Positions 36,043-44,761 of a stretch of DNA of 64,000 bases are shown piece by piece. This stretch comes from Novosphingobium sp049354825 (GTDB taxonomy: Bacteria > Pseudomonadota > Alphaproteobacteria > Sphingomonadales > Sphingomonadaceae). Where the stretch lies: the NCBI RefSeq assembly GCF_049354825.1, contig NZ_CP186480.1, forward strand, positions 124,001 to 188,000. Direction: 5' to 3'. Under the pieces are notes generated by a model that saw only the letters and a list, made by a program, of their open reading frames with translations, did not search any database and was not told where the DNA came from. Both the position numbers and the translations under genes were made by a program. Every line of letters begins with the position of its first letter. Position 1 is the stretch's first letter.

Positions 36043-37277
36043 CCGATCTCGTCGACCCGGCCCTGCATGGCCTTTCCCCGTCGCGGCTGGCCCGTATCGC
36101 TCCGTTCCTGGAGCAGGCTTACGTCGGTCCGGGCAAGTTGCCGTTCGCGCAGATCCTGGTCGCACGCGGGGGCGAGGCGGTCTACCGCGCCGACCTTGGC
36201 GTCATGCGCGCCGACGGTACCCCGGTGCGCGAGGACGCCATCGTGCGCATTGCCAGCATGACCAAGCCGGTCACATCGATCGCGTTCATGCAACTGGTGG
36301 AAGAAGGCAGGGTCGCGCTCGACGATCCGGTTTCGCGCGTCATTCCAGAATTCGCTAACCTGGGCGTCTATGCCGGCGGGGGCGGCTCGATGCCGTTCCT
36401 GCCGCCGACGCAGCCGTCAGCGCCGATGCGGATGGCCGACCTGCTCAGCCACATGGCGGGCTTCACTTACGGCTTCCAGAACCGCACGTCGATCGATGCG
36501 GCGCTGCGCGACGTGCTGGTCGACGGCGCGCGCGATATCCCCGGTAACGATCATTTCATCGCCGAACTGGCGAAGCTGCCGCTGGAGTTCGCGCCCGGCA
36601 CCAGCTGGAACTACTCGGTCGCCACCGACGTGCTTGGTGTCGTCATCGCGCGGCTTGAAGGCAAGAGCCTGGGCGATGTCTTCGCCGAACGGATCTTCAG
36701 CCCGCTTGGGATGGCCGATACCGGTTTCACCATGCCCGAGCGCGACCGTGACCGCCTGGCCGATTGCTGGGCCTACGTGCCCGGCGGCGCGCCCAAGGTG
36801 ATCGACAGGGCTGCCAGCAGCAAGCTGGCCCAGCCGGCCACGTTCGACAACGGCGGCGGCGGTCTGGTGTCCACCGTGGCTGACTATCACCGGTTCTGCC
36901 GGATGCTGGTGGGCGGCGGCGCGGCCGACGGGGTTCGGATCGTTTCGCCCAAGACGCTTGACCTGATGACCTGCAACCAGCTGCCTGGCGGGGCTGATTT
37001 GTCGACCACGTCGAAATCGCTGTTCAGCGAATCGGCCAATGCCGGGGTCGGTTTCGGGCTGGGATTCGCGGTCACGATGAACCCGGCCCGCGCGCTGCTG
37101 CCGGGCAGCGTGGGCGAATTCTATTGGGGTGGCATGTTCTCGACCGCGTTCTTCATCGACCCGGTCGAAAAGCTGCACATGGTCTTCATGACGCAGCTTT
37201 CGCCCTCGTCCTCCTATCCGGTCCGGCGCCAGCTCAAGACCCTGATCTATTCCGCGCTCGAAGAGAGCTACGCCTGA
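36039..37277 (+). CDS. Beta-lactamase-fold serine hydrolase (family VIII esterase-like)
   Basis: 412 residues, start set by ATGA overlap. Ser73-x-x-Lys76 (SMTK) and Tyr192-Ser-Val (YSVATDVLG) form the catalytic motifs; the third box is WGGMFST in place of the Lys/His-Thr-Gly of true class C beta-lactamases. That WGG variant is seen in family VIII carboxylesterases such as EstB. No signal peptide, which also argues against a beta-lactamase. Likely a cytosolic esterase that could release the acid activated by the ligase two genes upstream. Confidence 0.84.
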   Translation: MTDLVDPALHGLSPSRLARIAPFLEQAYVGPGKLPFAQILVARGGEAVYRADLGVMRADGTPVREDAIVRIASMTKPVTSIAFMQLVEEGRVALDDPVSRVIPEFANLGVYAGGGGSMPFLPPTQPSAPMRMADLLSHMAGFTYGFQNRTSIDAALRDVLVDGARDIPGNDHFIAELAKLPLEFAPGTSWNYSVATDVLGVVIARLEGKSLGDVFAERIFSPLGMADTGFTMPERDRDRLADCWAYVPGGAPKVIDRAASSKLAQPATFDNGGGGLVSTVADYHRFCRMLVGGGAADGVRIVSPKTLDLMTCNQLPGGADLSTTSKSLFSESANAGVGFGLGFAVTMNPARALLPGSVGEFYWGGMFSTAFFIDPVEKLHMVFMTQLSPSSSYPVRRQLKTLIYSALEESYA

Positions 37278-37288
37278 GGACATTCACG

Positions 37289-38551
37289 ATGACGAGCTCC
37301 GAAACCCTGCCCGGCGCCAAGGCGCATATCGACACCGCGCTGGCGATCTCGACCCGGATCGACGACCTGCCCGCCGGCACCCCGCTTAAGACCATCGGCC
37401 GCGTCGGCGTCCTGGGTGCAGGAACGATGGGCGGCGGGATCGCGATGAATTTCCTGACCGCGGGCATCCCGGTCACCATCGTCGAGGCGGAGGCCGCCAA
37501 CCTCGAACGCGGCGTGGCGACGATCCGCCGCAATTACGAAAACTCGGTCAAGCGCGGCAAGATGGAGGCCGCCGCGGTCGACGCGGCGATGGCGGTGCTG
37601 ACGCCGTCGCTGGATTTTGCCGATCTTTCCCAGTGCGACCTGGTGATCGAGGCGGTCTATGAGAACCTCGACCTCAAGAAGGATATTTTCCGCCGGCTTG
37701 ACCAGGTGGCGAAGCGGGGCGCGATCCTGGCCTCCAACACCAGCTACCTCGACATCGACGCGATGGCGGCTGAAACGTCGCGGCCCGAAGCGGTCTTGGG
37801 GATGCACTTTTTCTCGCCCGCCAACATCATGAAGCTGCTCGAGGTCGTTCGCGCCGAAAAGACTGGGATGAGCGAATTGGCGACCGTGATGGACCTGGCC
37901 TCCAGGATCGGAAAGGTCGCGGTGGTGGCGGGCGTCTGCCACGGCTTCATCGGCAACCGAATGCTGATGCCGCGCCAGCTCCAGGCGCAGGCGATGCTGA
38001 TGGAAGGCGCCGACTATGCCGCGGTCGACCAGGCCCTGCTCGATTTCGGCTTCCCGATGGGCCCCTTCCAGATGAGCGACCTGGCCGGCGTCGACATCGG
38101 CTGGCACCGCGACCCGGCGCGCATCGAATCGATCCGCGATGCGCTTTGTGCCGCGGGCCGCTGGGGCCAGAAAACCGGCAAGGGCTGGTATGACTATGAC
38201 GACAGCCGCCAGCGCAGAAGTTCGGACGAAGTGCACGCCATCGTCGCAAAGTTCGCTGCCCGCGAAGGCAAGCCGCAGCGCGCCTTCACCGCCGATGAAA
38301 TCCGCGAACGGCTGCTCTATCCGATGATCGACGAGGGCGCGAAGATCCTTGGCGAGGGCAAGGCCCAGCGTGCCTCCGACATCGACCTGGTCTGGCTCAA
38401 CGGTTACGGCTGGCCGGCGTGGACCGGCGGCCCAATGTTCTGGGCCCAGCATGTCGGCCTCAAGACGATCGTCGCCGGGCTTGAGCGCCACGGCATGCCG
38501 GTTTCGCCTTACCTGCGTCAGGCTGCCGATGGCACGGGCAAGTTCGACTAG
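37289..38551 (+). CDS. 3-hydroxyacyl-CoA dehydrogenase
   Basis: 420 residues. NAD-binding GVLGAGTMGGGIA (about 33-45), catalytic His in LGMHFFSPANIMKLLEVV, ASNTSYLDI with Ser/Asn, CHGFIGNRML, then two C-terminal helical domains, the second starting at about 315. It is the dehydrogenase half of a FadB/FadJ protein with no enoyl-CoA hydratase domain and no N-terminal crotonase remnant. Oxidises 3-hydroxyacyl-CoA to 3-ketoacyl-CoA. Preceded by GAGGA, 11 bases after the esterase stop. Confidence 0.9.
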   Translation: MTSSETLPGAKAHIDTALAISTRIDDLPAGTPLKTIGRVGVLGAGTMGGGIAMNFLTAGIPVTIVEAEAANLERGVATIRRNYENSVKRGKMEAAAVDAAMAVLTPSLDFADLSQCDLVIEAVYENLDLKKDIFRRLDQVAKRGAILASNTSYLDIDAMAAETSRPEAVLGMHFFSPANIMKLLEVVRAEKTGMSELATVMDLASRIGKVAVVAGVCHGFIGNRMLMPRQLQAQAMLMEGADYAAVDQALLDFGFPMGPFQMSDLAGVDIGWHRDPARIESIRDALCAAGRWGQKTGKGWYDYDDSRQRRSSDEVHAIVAKFAAREGKPQRAFTADEIRERLLYPMIDEGAKILGEGKAQRASDIDLVWLNGYGWPAWTGGPMFWAQHVGLKTIVAGLERHGMPVSPYLRQAADGTGKFD

Positions 38552-38566
38552 CGGCGGCGCGCCGGC

Positions 38567-41500
38567 ATGCCTATGCCCGCCGTGATGACGGGCTCGCGCT
38601 GGCAGTTCTGGATCGATCGCGGCGGCACGTTCACCGATGTCGTGGCGCGCGATCCTGGCGGCAGCGTGCGCACTGCCAAGCTCCTCTCCGAAGACCCCAA
38701 CCGGGCCGAGGATGCCGCCGTCGCGGCTATTCGCGCGCTGACCGGGACGTCCGAAGGCCCGCTGCCCCCCTGCGAGGTCCGGCTTGGCACCACCGTCGCG
38801 ACCAATGCCCTGCTGGAACGCAAGGGCGAGCCGACGCTGCTGGCGATCACGCGCGGCTTTGGCGATGCGCTGCGGATCGGCACGCAGGAACGGCCCGACC
38901 TGTTCGTGCGCCGCATCGTCCTGCCCGAGCCGCCGCATGCCCGCGTTCTCGAAATAGAAGAGCGCGTCGCCGCCGACGGCAGCGTGGTGCGCCCGCTTGA
39001 CGAGGATGGCGCCCGTGCCGGCTTTGCCGAGGCTTTCGCGGCCGGGATCCGTTCGGTCGCGATCGTGCTGGTCCACGGCTGGCGCTACCAAGTACATGAG
39101 GCGCGGCTTGCCGAACTCGCGGCGGAGGCCGGGTTCGCACACATCTCGGTCAGCCACCGGGTCGCGCCGTTGATCCGCCTGATCGGGCGCGGCGACACGA
39201 CATTGGTCGACGCCTACCTGTCGCCGGTGCTGCGCCGCTATCTCGAGGGGTTTCGCAGCGCGCTTGGCGATGCGGGGCATGCGCTGTTCATGCAGTCCAA
39301 CGGTGGCCTTGCCGACGCGGGGCGGTTCTCCGGCAAGGACGCGGTCCTGTCAGGGCCCGCCGGCGGCATCGTCGGCATGGCACGCACTGCCGCCATTTCG
39401 GGCGAGAGGCGGGTCATCGGCTTCGACATGGGCGGCACCTCGACCGACGTCAGCCACTATGCCGGCGCGTACGAGCGCGACAGCGAGACCCGCGTCGCGG
39501 GCGTGCGTATCCGCACCCCGATGCTGCGCATCCACACCGTCGCGGCGGGCGGCGGTTCGATCTGCGCCGTGGCCGCGGGCCGGCTGACCGTCGGCCCCGC
39601 CAGCGCCGGCGCGGTGCCGGGACCGGCGGCCTATCGCCGCGGCGGCCCGCTGACCGTGACCGATTGCAACGTGCTGCTGGGCCGGGTCATGCCGCATCGC
39701 TTCCCGGCACTGTTCGGTCCGGGCGGCGACGAACCGCTCGACTGCGCGGCGGTCGAAGCGCAGTTCGCCGGCCTTGCCGCCGAAGTCGAACGCGAGACCG
39801 GCCGGGCCGCGCGGCCCGAAGCGCTGGCCGAGGGATTCCTGGCCATCGCGGTCGCCAACATGGCCAACGCGATCCGGCAAATCTCGGTCGCGCGCGGTCA
39901 CGATGTGACCGGCTATGCCCTCGCCTGCTTTGGCGGAGCGGGCGGGCAGCACGCCTGCCAGGTTGCCGACGCGCTCGCGATCGACACCGTGCTTGTTCAC
40001 CCGCTGGCCGGCGTGCTGTCCGCCTATGGCATGGGCCTTGCCAGCGAGGCCGCGCTGCGCGAACGCACGCTGGCCCTCGACCTTACGCCCGGCACTGACG
40101 CCGAAGTGGCGCGCGCGGCGCGGGAATTGAGCGACGAGGCCGCTGCCGCGTTGGCTGCCGAAGCCACCGGCACGGAGACGACGCTGTTCGTGCGGCGCGC
40201 GGGCAGTGAGCATGCCATCGGCCTGCCTCTGCTCAATGCCGCGGCACTGCAAGCTGCCTTCGCCGCCGCGCACACTGCCGAGTTCGGTTATGCGCCCGAC
40301 GGCCCCCTGGTCATCGACCGCATCCGGGTCGAGGCGGCGGCCGAGCGCGCGGCTGCGCCCCTCGACTGGCCGATGCCGACCCACAGCGCCCCGCCGCTCG
40401 AAACTGCGTCAGTGCGGATCGGCGGGCGTCAGCGCATGGTACCTGTCCACGACCGCGCTGGCCTTGCCGCCGGTTTCACCGCGCCCGGCCCCCTGCTGGT
40501 GATCGACCCGCTATCGACGACACTGGTCATGCCCGGCTGGTCCTTGCGCGTGGACGATGACGGCACGCTGCGCATGGTCCGTACGGAAGCGCGTGAAGGC
40601 GCGCCGCGCGGCGGGACCGAGGCCGACCCGGTGCGGCTGGAGATCTTCAACGGCCTGTTCATGGCGATCGCCGAAGAGATGGGCGCGGCGCTGGCCCGCA
40701 GCGCCAGTTCGGTAAACATCCGTGAGCGGCTCGATTTTTCCTGCGCGGTGTTCGATGGTGCCGGCCGGCTGGTCGCCAACGCGCCGCACATGCCGGTGCA
40801 CCTCGGGTCGATGGGCGAGAGCGTGCAGACCGTGCTGCGTGCCCGCGCCAACGACGGGCGCGGCATCCGGCGCGGCGATGCCTACGTGCTCAACGCGCCT
40901 TACGCGGGCGGCACGCACTTGCCCGATATCACCGTGGTGATGCCGGTGTTCGCGGATGAAACGGAGACGGCCACGTTCTGGGTCGCCGCGCGCGGCCACC
41001 ACGCCGACGTCGGTGGGATCGCGCCGGGATCGATGCCGCCCGGCAGCCGTACGATCCGTGACGAGGGCGTCATGCTCGACAACCTGCTGCTGGTCGATGA
41101 GGGCCGCTTCCGCGAAAGCGAGATGCGGGCCATCCTTGCCTCCGGCCCGCACCCGGCGCGCGCGATCGACATGAACATCGCCGACCTTGCCGCGCAAGTC
41201 GCCGCTTGCACGCGCGGTGCCGCAGGATTGCACGCGGCCTGCGACGAACATGGCCGCGACGTGGTCCTGGCCTACATGGCGCATGTGCACGACAACGCCG
41301 CCGAGGCCGTGCGGCGGTTGATCGTTGGGCTCGAGGACGGGGACTTTTCCTACGAGATGGATTCGGGCGCCGTCGTCAGGGTCGGTGTCCGTATCGACCG
41401 GGCCGCGCGCCACGTGACGGTCGACTTCGCCGGGTCGAGCGACCAGCGCCCCGACAACTTCAACGCGCCGTTCAGCGTGGTGCGCGCGGCAACGATGTAC

Positions 41501-42163
41501 GTGTTGCGCACGATGATCGACGAGGCGATCCCGATGAACGAGGGCTGCCTCGACCCGGTGACGATACGCGTACCCGAAGGCTCGATGCTCAATCCGCGGC
41601 CACCGGCCGCCGTCGTTGCGGGCAACGTCGAGACGAGCCAGGTCGTGACCGATGCGCTTTTCGGCGCTTTTCGCGCGCTGGCCGCAAGCCAGGGGACCAT
41701 GAATAACCTGACCTTCGGCACCGAGCGCTATCAGTATTACGAAACGATCGCGGGCGGAGCCGGCGCCGGTGACGGGTTTGCTGGCGCCAGCGCGGTCCAG
41801 ACGCACATGACGAACAGCCGCCTGACCGATCCGGAGGTGCTGGAAACGCGCTTTCCGGTCCGTCTCGAACGGTTCGCCGTCCGCGCCGGCTCCGGCGGCA
41901 CGGGGCGGTGGCGCGGCGGTGACGGCACGGTACGCGAAATCACCTTCCTCGAACCGATGAGCGCTGGCATTCTCGCCAACCGGCGACGCGTGCCGCCGTT
42001 CGGACTGGCCGGCGGCGGCAGCGGCGCGCCGGGCGAAACGCGGATCGAGCGCGCCGACGGCACGACCCAGGTATTGGCCTCGACCGCGCAAGTCGAAGTC
42101 GAGGCCGGCGACCGCATCGTCGTGGAAACACCGGGCGGCGGCGGCTGGGGAGAACCGACATGA
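38567..42163 (+). CDS. Fused HyuA-HyuB oxoprolinase / hydantoinase
   Basis: 1198 residues in one chain: a HyuA (hydantoinase A/oxoprolinase) ATPase-type half (about 1-690: FWIDRGGTFTDVVARDP, LGTTVATNALLER, VIGFDMGGTSTDVS) and a HyuB half (about 690-1198: RLEIFNGLFMAIAEEMGAALARSA and ANAPHMPVHLGSMGESV). This is the fused layout of ATP-dependent 5-oxoprolinase; relatives also open hydantoins or carboxylate ketones. The gene overlaps the DUF969 gene by 4 bp. The substrate cannot be settled by sequence alone. The ATG at 38585 (MTGSRW) is an alternative start. Confidence 0.9.
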   Translation: MPMPAVMTGSRWQFWIDRGGTFTDVVARDPGGSVRTAKLLSEDPNRAEDAAVAAIRALTGTSEGPLPPCEVRLGTTVATNALLERKGEPTLLAITRGFGDALRIGTQERPDLFVRRIVLPEPPHARVLEIEERVAADGSVVRPLDEDGARAGFAEAFAAGIRSVAIVLVHGWRYQVHEARLAELAAEAGFAHISVSHRVAPLIRLIGRGDTTLVDAYLSPVLRRYLEGFRSALGDAGHALFMQSNGGLADAGRFSGKDAVLSGPAGGIVGMARTAAISGERRVIGFDMGGTSTDVSHYAGAYERDSETRVAGVRIRTPMLRIHTVAAGGGSICAVAAGRLTVGPASAGAVPGPAAYRRGGPLTVTDCNVLLGRVMPHRFPALFGPGGDEPLDCAAVEAQFAGLAAEVERETGRAARPEALAEGFLAIAVANMANAIRQISVARGHDVTGYALACFGGAGGQHACQVADALAIDTVLVHPLAGVLSAYGMGLASEAALRERTLALDLTPGTDAEVARAARELSDEAAAALAAEATGTETTLFVRRAGSEHAIGLPLLNAAALQAAFAAAHTAEFGYAPDGPLVIDRIRVEAAAERAAAPLDWPMPTHSAPPLETASVRIGGRQRMVPVHDRAGLAAGFTAPGPLLVIDPLSTTLVMPGWSLRVDDDGTLRMVRTEAREGAPRGGTEADPVRLEIFNGLFMAIAEEMGAALARSASSVNIRERLDFSCAVFDGAGRLVANAPHMPVHLGSMGESVQTVLRARANDGRGIRRGDAYVLNAPYAGGTHLPDITVVMPVFADETETATFWVAARGHHADVGGIAPGSMPPGSRTIRDEGVMLDNLLLVDEGRFRESEMRAILASGPHPARAIDMNIADLAAQVAACTRGAAGLHAACDEHGRDVVLAYMAHVHDNAAEAVRRLIVGLEDGDFSYEMDSGAVVRVGVRIDRAARHVTVDFAGSSDQRPDNFNAPFSVVRAATMYVLRTMIDEAIPMNEGCLDPVTIRVPEGSMLNPRPPAAVVAGNVETSQVVTDALFGAFRALAASQGTMNNLTFGTERYQYYETIAGGAGAGDGFAGASAVQTHMTNSRLTDPEVLETRFPVRLERFAVRAGSGGTGRWRGGDGTVREITFLEPMSAGILANRRRVPPFGLAGGGSGAPGETRIERADGTTQVLASTAQVEVEAGDRIVVETPGGGGWGEPT

Positions 42164-42828
42164 ACGGCTGGGTGCTGATCGGTATCGCCGTGATGGCACT
42201 GGGCTTTGCCCTGCGTGCCAATCCGCTGCTGGTCGTGGTCGGCGCGGCGCTGGCGACCGGGCTTGCCGCGGGCATGGGACCGGTGGGCGTGCTCGCCGCG
42301 TTCGGCAAGGCCTTCAACGACACCCGCTATGTCAGCGCGGTCTATGTCGTGCTTCCGGTCATCGCCATGCTGGAACGCGGCGGCCTGCGCGAGCGCGCCC
42401 GGGCGCTGATCGCGCGGCTGCGCGGCGCGACGCTGGCGAGGATCCTGATCGCCTATCTCGTCATCCGGCAGCTTACCGCCGCACTCGGCCTCACCGGCGT
42501 CACCGGCCAGGTCCAGACCGTGCGTCCGCTGGTCGCGCCGATGGCCGAGGCCGCGGCCCGCGAAGCCCTCGGGGCCGAGCCGGACGAGGCCGCGCGCGAC
42601 CGGATCAGGGCGATGGCCGCCGCCACCGACAACGTCGGGCTATTCTTCGGCGAGGACATCTTCATCGCCATCGGCTCGATCCTGCTGATGAAGGGGTTCC
42701 TGGAACAGCAGGGCATCGTGCTGACGCCGTTCGATTTGTCGGTCTGGGCGATCCCGACCGCGATCTTTGCCTTCGTGATACACGGCTTCCGGCTCTGGCG
42801 CTTCGGGCGCCGCGAGGCGGCGCGATGA
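42160..42828 (+). CDS. DUF969 membrane protein
   Basis: 222 residues, about six hydrophobic segments, with ERARALIARLRGATLARILIAYLVIRQLTAALGLTGV-type central sequence and an internal GLFFGEDIFIAIGS motif. This matches the DUF969 family, found paired with DUF979. Together they resemble a two-gene, two-half transporter (a Na+/H+ antiporter-like or GntP-like permease split in two). No known substrate. ATGA overlaps on both sides. Confidence 0.88.
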   Translation: MNGWVLIGIAVMALGFALRANPLLVVVGAALATGLAAGMGPVGVLAAFGKAFNDTRYVSAVYVVLPVIAMLERGGLRERARALIARLRGATLARILIAYLVIRQLTAALGLTGVTGQVQTVRPLVAPMAEAAAREALGAEPDEAARDRIRAMAAATDNVGLFFGEDIFIAIGSILLMKGFLEQQGIVLTPFDLSVWAIPTAIFAFVIHGFRLWRFGRREAAR

Positions 42829-43763
42829 TCGGGCTCAATTTCGTTTACGCGGTCGCCGGGATCGTGATGGTCATCTACGCCGCGCTTGCGCTGCGCGACC
42901 GGTCCAATCCCAAGCGGTTCGGCAACGCCGCGTTCTGGGGGCTGCTGGCGGTGTCGCTGCTGGCCGGCGACCACTTGGAGGACGTCGGCAACGGCATCCT
43001 CGTCATCGCACTGGTCGCCATCGCGGCGTTCGGCGGGCTGGGCCGCGGGCCGGAACCTGATACCGTTGCCGAGCGGGCCGCCGCAGCGCACCGTAACGGC
43101 GACCGGCTTTTCCTGCTGGCGCTGGTGATCCCGGTGGTCGCCCTTGGCGGTACGCTCGGCTTCAAATGGATACCCGCCATCGTCGATCCCAAGCAGGTCA
43201 CGCTCGTCAGCCTGACGCTGGGCGTGCTCATCGCGCTGGCTGCCGGTTACCTCTGGTTGCGTCCGCCCGCACGCCAGCCCCTCGATGACGGGCGGCGCCT
43301 GATCGAATCCATCGGCTGGGCTGCTATCCTGCCGCAAATGCTCGCCAGCCTGGGCGCGGTCTTCGCCGCGGCGGGGATGGGCGCGGTGGTCGGGCACTTG
43401 TTCTCGGCGGTCATTCCCGACGGCAGCCTGGTCGCCGCGGTGCTGGTCTATGCGCTGGGCATGGCGGGCTTCACGATGATGATGGGCAATGCCTTCGCTG
43501 CCTTCCCGGTGATGGCTGGTGCGATCGGGCTACCGCTGCTGGTGCACCAGTATCACGGCAACCCGGCGGTTATCGCCGCGATCGGGATGCTGGCCGGTTT
43601 CTGCGGAACGCTGATGACGCCGCTGGCCGCCAACTTCAACATCGTGCCCGCCGCGATCCTTGAACTGAAGGACCGCAACGCCGTGATCAAGGCGCAGGTC
43701 GGCACCGCGCTGCCGCTGCTGGCGGTCAATTGCGCGCTGATCTATCTGCTGGCGTTCCGATGA
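42825..43763 (+). CDS. DUF979 membrane protein
   Basis: 312 residues, about nine hydrophobic segments; N-terminal VYAVAGIVMVIYAALALRDRSNPKRFGNAAFWGLL, and a C-terminal MMGNAFAAFPVMAGAIGLPLL and AIGMLAGFCGTLMTPLAANFN, all DUF979-like. The partner of DUF969 in a presumed permease. Start set by a 4-bp overlap; stop overlaps the DUF2891 start by 4 bp. From memory, the pair is often found by pyroglutamyl peptidase or oxoprolinase genes in other bacteria. Confidence 0.88.
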   Translation: MIGLNFVYAVAGIVMVIYAALALRDRSNPKRFGNAAFWGLLAVSLLAGDHLEDVGNGILVIALVAIAAFGGLGRGPEPDTVAERAAAAHRNGDRLFLLALVIPVVALGGTLGFKWIPAIVDPKQVTLVSLTLGVLIALAAGYLWLRPPARQPLDDGRRLIESIGWAAILPQMLASLGAVFAAAGMGAVVGHLFSAVIPDGSLVAAVLVYALGMAGFTMMMGNAFAAFPVMAGAIGLPLLVHQYHGNPAVIAAIGMLAGFCGTLMTPLAANFNIVPAAILELKDRNAVIKAQVGTALPLLAVNCALIYLLAFR

Positions 43764-44761
43764 CCCAGACCTTGACCCCCCAGTTCGCCGCCGGCGCCAT
43801 GCGCCTGACTTTGGGCCACCTCGGCCAGGAGTACCCACACGCGCTTCAGCACGTGATGACCGGCGATGGCGACGTCCTGCCGCCGCGCGTGCTGCATCCG
43901 ATCTTCCACGGTAGTTTCGATTGGCATTCCTGCGTCCACGGCTGGTGGCAGGTCCTGCGCCTGGCGCGGTTGTTCCCTGACCTGCCGGAGGCCGAGATGG
44001 TTCGCGCCCGCGCTGGCCAGATGCTGACGGCGGAGCATTTCGCGGTCGAAACCGCGTACCTCGAACGACCTTCGGCGCGCGGGTTCGAGCGGCCCTATGG
44101 GTGGGGCTGGGCGCTGGCGCTCGACGCCGAGATGCGTCGCCACGACGCGGACTGGGCAAGCAACGCCAATGCCTTCGCCGCCGCCTTCGCGGCGCGCTTC
44201 ACGGCGTTTTTCCCGCTTCAGACCTACCCGATCCGCGTCGGTACGCACCCTAACAGCGCGTTTGCGATGACGCTCGCGCTGGACTGGGCACGCGCGCACG
44301 ATCCTGGCCTGGCAGCGCTGCTCGAATCCCGCGCCCGCGACTGGTTCGGGGACGATGCCGATTGCCAGGCATGGGAACCGGGCGGCGATGAATTCCTCTC
44401 TCCCGCGCTGTCGGTGGCCCTGCTGATGAGCCGCGTGCTGCCAGCACCCGAATTTGCCGGCTGGTTCGGCCGCTTCCTGCCGCGCGCGGCGCAGCGCGAG
44501 CCCGCCACGCTGTTCACGCCGGCGACCGTAAGTGACCGTAGCGATGGCAAGATCGCGCATCTTGACGGGCTTAACCTGTCGCGCGCGTGGGCCTGGCGCT
44601 CGATCGCGGCGGCGCTCGGCCCGGGCCACCCGGTGCTGCCAGTCGCGCGCGAGACGGCTGCTGCGCATATCGGCGCGGCGCTTCCCCACATCGCCGGCGA
44701 CTACATGGGTGAGCACTGGCTGGCGAGCTTTGCGCTGCTGGCGCTTGCCGCCCCGGCATGA
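43760..44761 (+). CDS. DUF2891 family protein
   Basis: 333 residues with no signal peptide visible. Features: HPIFHGSFDWHSCVHGWWQVLRL (conserved His/Trp cluster about 48-70), FERPYGWGWALALDAEM, and C-terminal HLDGLNLSRAWAWRSIA and MGEHWLASFALLAL. The alpha-helical barrel pattern and His/Trp/Glu clusters suggest an enzyme of the (alpha/alpha)6 type, but the activity is unknown. Its place between the DUF979 and TonB-receptor genes ties it to the oxoprolinase route. Confidence 0.87.
   Translation: MTQTLTPQFAAGAMRLTLGHLGQEYPHALQHVMTGDGDVLPPRVLHPIFHGSFDWHSCVHGWWQVLRLARLFPDLPEAEMVRARAGQMLTAEHFAVETAYLERPSARGFERPYGWGWALALDAEMRRHDADWASNANAFAAAFAARFTAFFPLQTYPIRVGTHPNSAFAMTLALDWARAHDPGLAALLESRARDWFGDDADCQAWEPGGDEFLSPALSVALLMSRVLPAPEFAGWFGRFLPRAAQREPATLFTPATVSDRSDGKIAHLDGLNLSRAWAWRSIAAALGPGHPVLPVARETAAAHIGAALPHIAGDYMGEHWLASFALLALAAPA

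Noticed and set aside
36039..37277. Class C beta-lactamase (antibiotic resistance)
   Set aside because: No signal peptide and WGG instead of KTG/HTG; esterase fits better, as does its place among acyl-CoA genes.
37268..39280. 670-codon open frame on the minus strand
   Set aside because: Antisense to the dehydrogenase and oxoprolinase genes, which carry unmistakable motifs.
40511..42199. 562-codon open frame on the minus strand
   Set aside because: Antisense to the HyuB half of the oxoprolinase; composition-driven.
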